Positions 25,273-33,457 of a stretch of DNA of 64,000 nucleotides are shown in pieces. A program made the translations under genes and the position numbers. The notes beneath the pieces were generated by a model, which worked only from the letters and a program-made list of their open reading frames with translations, ran no database searches and had not been told where the DNA came from. Positions within the stretch are counted from its first letter, which is position 1, and the number at the start of each line of letters is the position of its first letter. Source of the stretch: Bradyrhizobium cytisi (GTDB lineage Bacteria > Pseudomonadota > Alphaproteobacteria > Rhizobiales > Xanthobacteraceae); contig NZ_VSSR01000038.1 of NCBI RefSeq assembly GCF_008123515.1, positions 1-64,000 on the forward strand, read 5' to 3'.

Positions 25273-25319
25273 CCTTGACATGGTAGGGGTCACAGGTTCG
25301 ATCCCTGTCGTGCCCACCA
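25273..25319 (+). other. attR-like scar: 3' fragment of tRNA-Val(GAC)
   Basis: The sequence from CCTTGACATGG to the final CCA (25317-25319) contains the anticodon loop TTGACAT (anticodon GAC at 25277-25279), the 3' anticodon stem, the variable loop, a perfect T arm (ACAGG-TTCGATC-CCTGT), the acceptor strand CGTGCCC and discriminator A. The 5' half with the D arm is absent: the upstream bases have no GCTCAG-like segment, and the anticodon stem has one mismatch (CTTCC opposite GGTAG). Such a fragment is left where an element integrates in the 3' end of a tRNA gene. By polarity the element lies to the left, and the intact tRNA should be at its far end, outside the window. Confidence 0.88.
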
Positions 25320-25507
25320 TCCTTCGCTCGCGACAGCGAGAGACGGATGCCGCGCCGAAGCCCAAAGGGCGCAGGCGGGCTACCGCCGCGAGCTACGGCT
25401 TCAGTAAGCCACGATATTCTCTCGCGGCAGTCAAATCCATCTCGGCGAAGCGTGTAGGGCTCAACTTGAGCCTGGAACGTCCGGATGCCGCTCGGCATTG
25501 GTTCGCT

Positions 25508-25723
25508 ATGCCCAAGATGTTCAAGCGCGGCGATCACGTCAGCTGGAATTCCGAGGCCGGCCGCGTGAGCGGCCATATCCTGCGCGTGCACGTCAAGGAC
25601 GTCGACTACAAAGGATACGTCCACCACGCGACGGCGGACGATCCGCAATACGAGATCAAGAGCGACAAGACCGATCACGTCGCTCTGCATAAGGGCCGGG
25701 CACTGCGGCTGCTGCGCTCCTGA
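25508..25723 (+). CDS. DUF2945 (HVA1-type Tudor-like) protein
   Basis: A 71-residue protein starting MPKMFKRGDHVSWNSEAGRV and continuing SGHILRVHVKDVDYKGYVHH, PQYEIKSDKTDHVALHKGRA. This is the entire DUF2945 domain, a small beta fold of unknown role found widely in proteobacteria. ATG 25517 is an alternative start. It is the first core gene after the integration scar and converges on the next gene. Confidence 0.85.
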   Translation: MPKMFKRGDHVSWNSEAGRVSGHILRVHVKDVDYKGYVHHATADDPQYEIKSDKTDHVALHKGRALRLLRS

Positions 25724-25744
25724 TCTCACACAGCCGCGCGCCAC

Positions 25745-27031
25745 TCACGTCAGCGGCAACAGATGCTCCGGGATCGGCACCGGGGCTGCCGGCACCAGCG
25801 AGGCGACGGAGACGTGTGGCCAGGTCAGGCCGTTGAAATCCAGCATCACCTTCTGCGAATACTGGATCTGCGTCGTTGCCACCCGGACGCGGCCGCCGGC
25901 AAAAGCCTTGTTCGGTACGAACGGGAGCGTGGCGACGAAGCTCGGCACCAGCGGCACCGTGCCCTTCTGCAGCGGCTGGAGGATGATCGGCGGCTCGCCC
26001 GACGCGATGCGCGGCACGTCGATGTCGTAGATGACCGTCTCGATCCAGAACACGGCATCCATCTGCAATGCATTGGCGTTGGCACCATTGCCGCCCGGCG
26101 GCGGCACCGGCACGCCCAGCAGGAATGCGATGTTCGCGGTACCACCGGCGAAGTTCGGCGCCTGCGGATGCGGTCCGGCCGAAGCGACGGCCGGCAACGG
26201 ACCGCCTGACAGCGGCGTGCCGGGCCTGGTCGAGGTCTCGATGATGATGGTCTGGCTGATGGTCTGATGCGCGATCTGGTTGCGCAGCACCGTGTTCGGA
26301 TCGGTGATCATGGCCTGGGTGAGCTTGCCGGAGGCGATCAGCGTGGTGAGATCCTGCGGCAGCCTTCGCGTTGTCTTGTTGGCCGCGGTCTGATTCTGGA
26401 ACGTGAACTTGTTGGCCGGATTGCCGCCGAAGAACGGCGTGATGTCGACCGCCGCGATGGTCGGCTTGCCGGCGACGGCCGGCAGCGCGGTGCCTTGCGC
26501 CGTGATCGTCGTGCCGTGCGGGATCGAGGCCATGCGCGCCACGGTGAACGGTTCGTGCGGATTGGTGCTGGACGGCACCGCGAGCCAGATGCCGGGCTCG
26601 AAGTGAATGCCGACGGGCGTCCCCGTGGTCACGTCGTTGATGGTCTGCAGATAGGGCACGCCGTCCAAGAAGGCATCCGCCTGCGGCCCCGAGCCGCGAT
26701 TGGGAATCGAGCCAAGACTGTTCGAGAACGACAGCGTCTCGTCGGTGAGGTTCAACTCCAGAACATTGTCGGGCGGGTCGGTGGTGTTGATCGGCCCCGG
26801 CATCTGGGTCGGCGTCGTCGCGCTGTCGGGCCGGAAGATCGTGTTGAAGCCCTGTCCAGTGAACGTGCCGGTGAAGGCCGACAGCGGCCCGAGCGTCGGG
26901 GGCACGGTGACCGGCACGGCAGCGGGGACGGCAGCAGCATGTGCGGCAGCCCTGAACACGGTGTCGACCTGGTGGATGGAGAAGTTTGCGGTTCTGTTGA
27001 AGGCGCTGGTAAGCGGCTTGGGTTCGTCCAT
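25745..27031 (-). CDS. Conserved hypothetical protein, 428 residues
   Basis: A cytoplasmic-looking protein (no signal peptide) starting MDEPKPLTSAFNRTANFSIH. It has a proline/alanine-rich linker, then beta-rich sequence (LSAFTGTFTGQGFNTIFRPD; LSFSNSLGSIPNRGSGPQAD; GIHFEPGIWLAVPSSTNPHE). The beta-rich pattern with paired 'FTGTFTG' strands recalls lipocalin/heme-binding-type barrels, but I cannot assign a family with confidence. ATG 27031 has AAAGGAA nine bases upstream. It stands alone between convergent and divergent neighbours. Confidence 0.7.
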   Translation of the reverse strand: MDEPKPLTSAFNRTANFSIHQVDTVFRAAAHAAAVPAAVPVTVPPTLGPLSAFTGTFTGQGFNTIFRPDSATTPTQMPGPINTTDPPDNVLELNLTDETLSFSNSLGSIPNRGSGPQADAFLDGVPYLQTINDVTTGTPVGIHFEPGIWLAVPSSTNPHEPFTVARMASIPHGTTITAQGTALPAVAGKPTIAAVDITPFFGGNPANKFTFQNQTAANKTTRRLPQDLTTLIASGKLTQAMITDPNTVLRNQIAHQTISQTIIIETSTRPGTPLSGGPLPAVASAGPHPQAPNFAGGTANIAFLLGVPVPPPGGNGANANALQMDAVFWIETVIYDIDVPRIASGEPPIILQPLQKGTVPLVPSFVATLPFVPNKAFAGGRVRVATTQIQYSQKVMLDFNGLTWPHVSVASLVPAAPVPIPEHLLPLT

Positions 27032-27475
27032 GGGCGTTCCTTTCGATGGCTGCAGGCGAGACCGTCGCTGCCGGTGCACTCCCGGGCCGGCGTTCCGGGC
27101 TGATCGATGGCCTCTCCGTGTCAGGCCGTGCGACGCGCACGCGCGAGGTCGCTGTCGCATCGCCTGGTTCGGCGAGACGTCGGAGATTTTTGAAACCGAT
27201 TGCGATATCTAAGCTCGTCGTCCGTCGCGGGATCGTCCGCGTCACCCCTGCGCGAAACGACGCTTTGTAAGGGTGTTCAAAAATGAAATGATCAAAAGAT
27301 ATGGGGTCGTACGCCCCATTCGCCTTGGTTACATCTTGAGAATGATACAACCTGAAGGGTGTTTCAAGTGTGTTCCATTTCACAAGCGAAAGAGTCGCTG
27401 TTACGCAAACGATCGGCGTGAACGGCATGATCTGCACCGGCGCGTTGCGGATAGGTCAAAGGGAAGGGAAAGTGA
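27032..27475. other. Intergenic region between divergent genes
   Basis: No gene recognised. The middle (about 27180-27400) is AT-richer than the surroundings, as expected for two divergent promoters. No specific operator could be defined. Confidence 0.4.
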
Positions 27476-27721
27476 ATGATGCGGACGATTAGTCTTGCCG
27501 TGGCGGTATCGGCCCTGATGGTATCGGGCGCCGACGCTGCGATCATCGACTGGCAGGCCGAGCTGCAACGCTGCCGCGCGCTGCGCGAGAGCGTGGCGCC
27601 GCTGCTTCAGGCCGGCGAGGGGATCTCCGCGGTGGGGCGCTCCAATCGATCCGTCCGTCGCTGCATCTGGATACAGCGCATCGCCGTGCGCAAGAAAATC
27701 CCCGGCGCGGAGACGTGGTAA
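27476..27721 (+). CDS. Small exported protein of unknown function
   Basis: An 81-residue protein with signal peptide MMRTISLAVAVSALMVSGAD ending ADAA, then a short basic mature region with two cysteines (LQRCRALRE and VRRCIWIQR). Tandem ATG codons at 27476 and 27479 follow AAGGGAAAG. No family is recognised; the secreted, cysteine-pair design suggests a periplasmic protein. Confidence 0.6.
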   Translation: MMRTISLAVAVSALMVSGADAAIIDWQAELQRCRALRESVAPLLQAGEGISAVGRSNRSVRRCIWIQRIAVRKKIPGAETW

Positions 27722-27756
27722 GGCCGGCGTGAGACCCGCGTCGCAGCTCCACACCC

Positions 27757-27786
27757 CGTCATTGCGAGCGCAGCGAAGCAATCCAG
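27757..27786 (+). repeat. REP-like palindromic unit, single arm
   Basis: CGTCATTGCGAGCGCAGCGA followed by AGCAATCCAG. The same 30-bp unit, with one difference, occurs twice in opposite orientation at 59674-59753. It lies between convergent genes, the usual place for dispersed REP elements in rhizobia. Confidence 0.8.
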
Positions 27787-27817
27787 AATCGAGGCGCGGG
27801 TCGGAAGCTTCATGATG

Positions 27818-28645
27818 TCAGCCTTTGACGGCGCCGGCCGTGAGCCCGGAGACGAGATAGCGGCGCACCGCGAGCGAGAAGATCAGCACCGGCGCCATCA
27901 CCAGCGAGCCGCCGGCGGCGATCTTGCCCCATTCCCAGCCCTCGTAGTTCATGAAGTTGACGACGGCGACCGGCGCGGTGCGCGCATTGGTGCGGGTCAG
28001 GATCAGCGCGAAGAAGAAGTCGTTCCAGGCGTAGAGGAAGCAGAGGATCGCGGTCGCGGCGATGCCAGGTGTCACCATCGGCAGCACGATCCTGGTGAAC
28101 ACTGTGCGCGTCCGCGCGCCGTCGACGAGGGCCGCCTCTTCCAGCGAGACCGGGATGGTGTCGAAGAACGGCTGCATCATCCAGATCACCAGCGGCAGGT
28201 TGAAGCTGGTGTAGACCAGCACCAGGCCGGTGATGGTGTCGAGCAGGCCGATCCAGCGATAGAACAGGAAAAAGGGGATGGTGAACGCGATCGGCGGCGC
28301 CATGCGCGTCACCAGGATCGCAAAGGAGAGCGCATGCTTGCCGCGTCCGGCCCAGCGCGACAGTGCGTAGGCCGCTGGCACGCCGAACAGCAGCGCGAGA
28401 GCGGTGGAGAGCGAGGCGCTCAACAGGCTGTTGACGAAGGAGGCCGAGAACGCGCTGTGCCAGAGCGAGATGTAATTCTCCAGCGTCGGCGTGAAGATCA
28501 AAGGCGGCGGGAATTGCAAGATCTGGTCGTTGGATTTGAAGCTCATCTGCAACAGCCAGAGGAATGGCGAGAGCAGGATCATCAGCGTCAGCGTGATCGC
28601 GACCAGCCGGCCCGGCGTGGCTTTGCGGAGGGACGACTCGCTCAT
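27818..28645 (-). CDS. ABC sugar-type importer, inner-membrane permease (MalG-like)
   Basis: A 275-residue permease with six membrane segments (MILLSPFLWLLQMSF at the start) and the cytoplasmic EAA loop EEAALVDGARTRTVFTRIVL that contacts the ATPase. Length and order fit the MalG/UgpE group for carbohydrate-like substrates. Its ATG overlaps the stop of the first permease (ATGA, 28642-28645). It ends the binding protein-permease-permease operon; no ATP-binding gene follows. Confidence 0.88.
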   Translation of the reverse strand: MSESSLRKATPGRLVAITLTLMILLSPFLWLLQMSFKSNDQILQFPPPLIFTPTLENYISLWHSAFSASFVNSLLSASLSTALALLFGVPAAYALSRWAGRGKHALSFAILVTRMAPPIAFTIPFFLFYRWIGLLDTITGLVLVYTSFNLPLVIWMMQPFFDTIPVSLEEAALVDGARTRTVFTRIVLPMVTPGIAATAILCFLYAWNDFFFALILTRTNARTAPVAVVNFMNYEGWEWGKIAAGGSLVMAPVLIFSLAVRRYLVSGLTAGAVKG

Positions 28646-29538
28646 GCCAGTGCTTTCTTGCGCTGGCCCATCCAGACCAACCCTAAGCTGATGCCGCAGA
28701 CCAGGAGCAGCATCACCACGGTGACCGCGCTGGAATAGCCGATCTCGTTGGTGTCGAAAGCGAGGAGGTACGCATAGTAGTTCGTCACCTCGGTGAGCGT
28801 GCCGGGGCCGCCGCCGGTCAGGAGGAAGATCAGCGGGAACGCCTTCACGCTGTCGATCAGGCGGAACATGCCTGAAATGACGAGGATCGGTGTGATGAAA
28901 GGCAGCGTCACGTACCAGAAGATCTGCAGCTTGCTGGCGCCGTCGACGAGGGCCGCTTCCGAATATTCGTCCGGAATCGTCTGCAGCGCCGCCAGCACCA
29001 TCAGGAAGGTGAAGGGCAGCCACTCCCAGGTGTCGGCGATGACGATCGAGGTCAGCGCGAAATCGACGCTGGAGGTCAGCGCCGGCAGGGTGACATGCAG
29101 CGCCTGCGCGGCGTAGTAGAGCGGGCTGATGTCGGGCGCGTAGATCAGCTTCCAGATCACCGCGACCACGATCGGCGGCAGCACCATCGGGATCAGGAAG
29201 AAGGTTCGCGCGAATTCGACGAAGCGCGACGGCACGTTCAGGAGCAGCGCCAGCCCCATGCCGAGCAGCACCTGAAACAGCACGCTCGCGACCGACAGCT
29301 TGGCCTGCACGGCCAGCGAGTTGACGAAGCGGGGGTCGCCCGGCAACAGGCCATAATTGCGCAACGGCTCGCTGAAATCGGTGGCCGAGCCCGGCGTCGT
29401 CAGTTGGAACGGCGTCAGGCTGGTCACGATGAGATAGATCGCCGGCAGCACGGCGACTGCGAACAGCACGATCAGGCTCGGTGTGAGCGCGAAGGCGATG
29501 AACCTGCGGCGCTCTCCGTCAATTCCGCTCTCGCTCAA
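28642..29538 (-). CDS. ABC sugar-type importer, inner-membrane permease (MalF-like)
   Basis: A 298-residue permease (SESGIDGERRRFIAFALTPS) with six membrane segments and the EAA loop SEAALVDGASKLQIFWYVTL. The start is placed at TTG 29538, which overlaps the TGA of the binding-protein gene as TTGA and gives a normal MalF/UgpA-type length; no ATG in a better place exists. It forms a heterodimer with the next permease. The substrate is probably a sugar or a sugar-like organic compound. Confidence 0.85.
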   Translation of the reverse strand: MSESGIDGERRRFIAFALTPSLIVLFAVAVLPAIYLIVTSLTPFQLTTPGSATDFSEPLRNYGLLPGDPRFVNSLAVQAKLSVASVLFQVLLGMGLALLLNVPSRFVEFARTFFLIPMVLPPIVVAVIWKLIYAPDISPLYYAAQALHVTLPALTSSVDFALTSIVIADTWEWLPFTFLMVLAALQTIPDEYSEAALVDGASKLQIFWYVTLPFITPILVISGMFRLIDSVKAFPLIFLLTGGGPGTLTEVTNYYAYLLAFDTNEIGYSSAVTVVMLLLVCGISLGLVWMGQRKKALA

Positions 29539-30890
29539 AGTTTTGTCCCGGCGCGGCGGAGTGCGGCGATCGCCTGGTCCTGGGCTGCGTTCATCGCGTC
29601 CTTGGCGGGGAGCTGGCCGGTCGCGACCTGCTCGAACGCCTTGTTGAGGACGTCGCCGACGATCGGGAACTCCTTCGAGGTGCGATAGGCCATGTAGTTC
29701 TCGCCCTTGCCCGGCAGCTCCAGCACCTCGAGATAGAGCGCGCCGAGGTCCTGGCCGTTCACCGTGTTGAGCTTCCGATAGTCTTCGCTGGTGATGATCG
29801 AGCGGCGGCACACCGAGGAGTGTCCGTGCTCCCTCACAAGCTTCATCGAGATCTCAGGGCTGAGCGCCCATTTGATGAATTCCCACGCGGCCTTCTGATT
29901 CTTGGCGTTCCTGGGGATGCCGAGGCCCTGGCTGTTCGAGGCCGGGTAGTCATGCACCGGACCGGCAGGCGAACGCACCACGCGCGAGGTGTCCTTCACC
30001 TTGCTCTCGTCGGAAAGCAGGATCGGCGTCACCCAGGCGCTGGAGTGGATGAAGATGTTGGAGCGGCCGGTCAGCATCGACTGCCGCGCCTGGTCCTCGG
30101 TGTAGGTCAGGACGCCCTTCGGCGCGCTCTTCAGCAGGTTCGCATAGAACTCGACGCCCTGGATCGCCTCGGGCGTATTCAGCGCCGGCATGACGTCGCC
30201 GGGCGGATTCTTGAAGACGTTGCCGCCAAAGCCCTGGATATAGGGCGGCAGATTCCAGTTGTGGAGGAACCACGACACCATGCCGTTGACGCCGTCGGTG
30301 CCGTTGATTTCGGCGCAGACCTGCGCAAGCTCGGCGAAGGTCTTTGGGATCTTCAGCCCCTTCTTCTCCATCAGATCCATGCGCGACAGCCCCATCAGCA
30401 TCGCGCCGCCTTCCCAGGAATAGCCGTAGGTCGCCCCCTTGCCGTCGCGATAGGGCACCTGCGCGCCGTCGACGAAGTCTTTCGGATTCCACTCGACCGG
30501 CGTCAAATTGGCATCACCCGTGAACTCGTCGAGATTGGCGAGCAGGCCCGCCGCGATCCAGCGGGTCGCGAGCGTGAAGGTGACATTGACGAAGTCATAG
30601 GCCGAGCCGCCCGAGGACAGTTCGAGATTGGCCTGCTGGTTGTAGACCGGCAGGGCCGAGAGCTGGAGGTCGACCTTCATGCCGGTCTTTTCCTCGAACT
30701 CGGGAATATATTTCTGCAGCAGCGTGAAGAAGCGGTGCTGAAACGAGGCGCCGTGCAGGGTCACGCCGGCAAACGGCTTGGTCTGCGCGATCAGCGGCGC
30801 GGGGAATGCCGCGAGCGCCGCGCCTGCGGCGCTTGTTTTCAGCAGTTTGCGACGAGTGATCGAGCTCGCGCGCGATGCGGTCTTCATCAT
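29535..30890 (-). CDS. ABC importer, extracellular solute-binding protein family 1
   Basis: A 451-residue periplasmic binding protein. The leader SSITRRKLLKTSAAGAALAA is a twin-arginine signal cleaved near LIAQ. The mature part has the family-1 features: YIPEFEEKTGMKVDLQLSAL, and AKNQKAAWEFIKWALSPEIS near residue 345. GGGAGG lies eight bases before the tandem ATG at 30890/30887. It is first in the operon with two permeases. The gene for the regulator (30965) is just upstream on the same strand, and a sulfatase is divergent to it; the substrate could be a sulfated or phosphonylated sugar. Confidence 0.88.
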   Translation of the reverse strand: MMKTASRASSITRRKLLKTSAAGAALAAFPAPLIAQTKPFAGVTLHGASFQHRFFTLLQKYIPEFEEKTGMKVDLQLSALPVYNQQANLELSSGGSAYDFVNVTFTLATRWIAAGLLANLDEFTGDANLTPVEWNPKDFVDGAQVPYRDGKGATYGYSWEGGAMLMGLSRMDLMEKKGLKIPKTFAELAQVCAEINGTDGVNGMVSWFLHNWNLPPYIQGFGGNVFKNPPGDVMPALNTPEAIQGVEFYANLLKSAPKGVLTYTEDQARQSMLTGRSNIFIHSSAWVTPILLSDESKVKDTSRVVRSPAGPVHDYPASNSQGLGIPRNAKNQKAAWEFIKWALSPEISMKLVREHGHSSVCRRSIITSEDYRKLNTVNGQDLGALYLEVLELPGKGENYMAYRTSKEFPIVGDVLNKAFEQVATGQLPAKDAMNAAQDQAIAALRRAGTKL

Positions 30891-30964
30891 CTTTAACCTC
30901 CCTCACTATTGTTTTGCAGGCTTCAACGCGTCCGTCTGGTGCGAACGTTCTCGTCCTCGGCGTC

Positions 30965-31678
30965 CTATTTCTTTTGGCGCGACATGGCCGAGACGATGTT
31001 CTGTTCGGTGAGATCCATCAGCTTGTGCATGGCCTGGCGCGCGCCGTCGGCATTGCGCGCCCAGATCTCGTCGAGCACGGCGCGGTGATAGGGCAGGCTC
31101 TTCCGCGGCGCGCCCGGATTTGTGCTCGACAGGTTGAACGACATCCGCAAGGCAGCTGCGACCGTCGCGCCAAAGGCGATCAGGAAATCGTTGCCGGTAG
31201 CGATGAGAATGCCGCGGTGGAATTGCAGATCGGGCTCGGCATAGGCGACGCGGTCCATGCCGGCCGCATCCATGCCGCGATAGGCGCGTTCGATCCGCGC
31301 GAAATCCTCGTCCGTGCCGCGCACCGCGCAGATGGCGCACGCCTCCGGCTCGACGATGCGGCGGACCTCCGTGATCTGCTTGGCGAACTCCTGCGTCGGC
31401 AGTGCCGCCAGCGTCCAGTTCAGCAATTCCTCGTCGAGCATGTTCCAGTCGAAGCGCGCGCGCACATGGGTGCCGGCCTTCTGCTTCGAGGCGATCAGCC
31501 CCTTGCCCTTGAGCAGCGACAGCGCCTCGCGGATCGAGGCGCGGCTGACATCGAAGCGGGACGCCAGCTCGATCTCGCGCGGCAACGTCGTGCCCTCGCG
31601 CCAGACGCCTGTCAGGATCAGCCGCGCCACCTCGCGGGCGATCGATTGCGGGCTGTCCTTGCTAGCCGATTTTGCCAC
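30965..31678 (-). CDS. GntR-family regulator (FadR subfamily)
   Basis: A 237-residue repressor. It has a winged helix at SIAREVARLILTGVWREGTT to IREALSLLKGKGLIASKQKA, then an all-helical FadR-type effector domain with a metal/ligand set (EPEACAIC, DLQFHRGIL, PYHRAVLDEI). GTG 31678 is taken as start. The frame is open to 31771, but that part contains the operator-like AAATGTCTGATTT at 31702-31714 and would give an unusual N-terminal tail. It lies between the ABC operon and the sulfatase and probably controls both. Confidence 0.82.
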   Translation of the reverse strand: MAKSASKDSPQSIAREVARLILTGVWREGTTLPREIELASRFDVSRASIREALSLLKGKGLIASKQKAGTHVRARFDWNMLDEELLNWTLAALPTQEFAKQITEVRRIVEPEACAICAVRGTDEDFARIERAYRGMDAAGMDRVAYAEPDLQFHRGILIATGNDFLIAFGATVAAALRMSFNLSSTNPGAPRKSLPYHRAVLDEIWARNADGARQAMHKLMDLTEQNIVSAMSRQKK

Positions 31679-31797
31679 GTTGATCCCGGTCTCGTAGAAT
31701 AAAATGTCTGATTTATCGCGGATGCTGACGAAAGTATGCGCTGAATTAGGCCACTGATCGCAATTAATCAAATCCGGTCCTGTTTGACAAGAATTAT

Positions 31798-31810
31798 TAT
31801 GTCAGACATA
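31798..31810. promoter_or_regulatory. Probable GntR operator
   Basis: TATGTCAGACATA is a perfect 13-bp palindrome around a central A, 39 bases before the sulfatase start. A partial copy, ATGTCTGAT, sits at 31704-31712. FadR-subfamily operators have the form TGT-n-ACA; both copies fit. The location between regulator and sulfatase supports autoregulation and control of the divergent gene. Confidence 0.65.
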
Positions 31811-31848
31811 TTTCCTCCTGAGCGAATTCCGCGCAGGACAAAACAACC

Positions 31849-33276
31849 GTGACAAAGCCCCACATCATCCTGGTCATGACCGACCAGCAACGCTTCGACA
31901 CGATCGCGGCAACGGGCCATCCCTACATGAAGACGCCGAATCTCGATCGTCTGGTGCGCGAGGGCGTCTATTTCGACAATTGCTTCATCAACGCGCCGAG
32001 CTGCGTGCCCTCGCGCGCGGCACTGTTCTCCGGCCTCTACCCGCATGCCTCGGGCGTGCTGAAGAACGGGCAGCACTGGCAGAAGACGTGGGTGAGCAAG
32101 CTCGGCGACGCCGGCTATCACTGCGTCAATGTCGGCAAGATGCACACCATCCCCTATGACGCGAAGGCCGGCTTCCACGAGCGCTTCGTGGTCGAGAACA
32201 AGGACCGCTTCCTCGAGGGGCGCTGGTTCGCCGACGAACTCGACAAGGCCTTTGCGGCACACAAGCTGACAAAGCCGTCGCGCGCCGGCTATCGCAGCCT
32301 GCCTGATTATGGCGACCGCATGGGCGCCTTCACATGGGAAATGCCGAAATCGCTGCACCCGGACATCTTCGTCGCGGAAACCGCGATGTGGTGGCTCGAG
32401 ACGCGCCCCAGGCCCGGCGCGCTCTTCATGCAGATCGGCCTCCCCGGCCCGCATCCACCCTATGATCCGCTGCCCGAATATCTCGAGCACTATCTCGCCC
32501 GCAACGACCTGCCGGTGCCGCAACCGACCGAGGCCGAGATCGAGGGCTTGCCGGCGTACCTCAAAGAGAAGCGACGCCACGACACCGAGGTCGACCACGA
32601 TGCCGTGTCATGGAAGCTCGCGCCGACGCATGAAGAGATGCGTCGCCTGCGCGCGCATTACTATGCCAACGTCACCATGATCGACGAGCAGATCGGCCGC
32701 CTGCTGCAGACGCTCGAGGACAAGGGCTATCTCGACAATTGCGTCGTCATCTTCATGTCTGACCATGGCGACAATCTCGGCGAGCACGGCCTCAGCCAGA
32801 AATGGTCGATGTACGAGCCCGTCACCCGCATCCCGCTGCTGTTCTGGTCGCCCGGCCTGTTCTCCGGCGGCCACCGCATCCGCGAAAAGTGCCAGCTGTT
32901 CGATCTTGCGCCCACCATTCTGGATCTCGCCGGCGCAGAGCATCCAAAGCCGTTCCAGGCCCGCAGCCTGCTGCCGGCGCTGAAAGGCGAGGAGTGGGCC
33001 GGCCGCGGCTTCGTGTTCTCCGAGCAGGCCGGCGACGTTGCCATGACCGGGGCGCGGCTGATCACCATGGTGCGCGATGACCGCTGGAAGGTCGTGTTCA
33101 TTCACGGCGCCGAGGATGGCCAATTGTTCGATCTCGCCAACGACCCGCTCGAGCAGCGCAATCTCTGGGGCGTGCCCGAGTATGCTGGCGAGATCAACCG
33201 CCTCAAGGACGCCTTCATCGACTGGCGCCAGAACAGCCTGCTGGAGACGATGGATTTGAACGCCGCGGCGCGGTGA
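31849..33276 (+). CDS. Sulfatase / phosphonate monoester hydrolase
   Basis: A 475-residue alkaline-phosphatase-superfamily hydrolase. The formylglycine motif C-x-P-S-R is at residues 52-56 (CVPSRAALFSG). Metal ligands are in VMTDQQRFD (Asp12, with Gln-Gln where sulfatases often have a second Asp) and FMSDHGDNLGEH. The DQ form is frequent in phosphonate monoester hydrolases, so sulfate- or phosphonate-ester cleavage are both possible. No signal peptide; cytoplasmic. GTG 31849 is the start. Next to an ABC importer and a FadR-type regulator, it probably acts on an imported ester. Confidence 0.85.
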   Translation: MTKPHIILVMTDQQRFDTIAATGHPYMKTPNLDRLVREGVYFDNCFINAPSCVPSRAALFSGLYPHASGVLKNGQHWQKTWVSKLGDAGYHCVNVGKMHTIPYDAKAGFHERFVVENKDRFLEGRWFADELDKAFAAHKLTKPSRAGYRSLPDYGDRMGAFTWEMPKSLHPDIFVAETAMWWLETRPRPGALFMQIGLPGPHPPYDPLPEYLEHYLARNDLPVPQPTEAEIEGLPAYLKEKRRHDTEVDHDAVSWKLAPTHEEMRRLRAHYYANVTMIDEQIGRLLQTLEDKGYLDNCVVIFMSDHGDNLGEHGLSQKWSMYEPVTRIPLLFWSPGLFSGGHRIREKCQLFDLAPTILDLAGAEHPKPFQARSLLPALKGEEWAGRGFVFSEQAGDVAMTGARLITMVRDDRWKVVFIHGAEDGQLFDLANDPLEQRNLWGVPEYAGEINRLKDAFIDWRQNSLLETMDLNAAAR

Positions 33277-33457
33277 ACGGACCCTGACATCGGGCGAGCC
33301 GGGTTGGCGCAGGCCCCCCTCCAAGTCCATGTGAGATCGGCATCGGTCCATGTGCGAAAAGACATGGACGTTGGCGCGACGGGCTCCATAATCGGCGCAG
33401 AAACAGGATTGCTGCGACAGCCAGCCAATCCAAAAGCGCCAGGGATGGAGAAGCCTG

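Larger units (their letters stand above)
1..25319. mobile_element. Right-hand end of a genomic island integrated in tRNA-Val
   Basis: Everything left of the tRNA-Val fragment has accessory character: nested insertion sequences, at least six gene remnants, an old integrase fragment, and next to the scar a transmission module with excisionase, two recombinases and a possible mobilisation trio. Everything to the right is intact core-like chromosome. As I recall, the symbiosis island of Bradyrhizobium diazoefficiens USDA 110 sits in a tRNA-Val gene with a duplicated 3' segment of about 45 bp, so this may be the same kind of island. No nod, nif or secretion genes are visible here to prove it. Confidence 0.7.

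Noticed and set aside
25230..25319. A complete tRNA-Val gene
   Set aside because: No D arm or 5' acceptor strand is present upstream of the anticodon loop, and the anticodon stem has a mismatch.
26267..27103. Large plus-strand frame opposite the 428-residue gene
   Set aside because: Arg/His-rich shadow typical of the antisense of high-GC genes; the minus-strand frame has the ribosome site and protein-like composition.
27812..29023. Single long minus-strand permease frame up to 29023
   Set aside because: The extra N-terminal part overlaps the other permease out of frame; the ATG at 28645 with ATGA overlap is the natural start.
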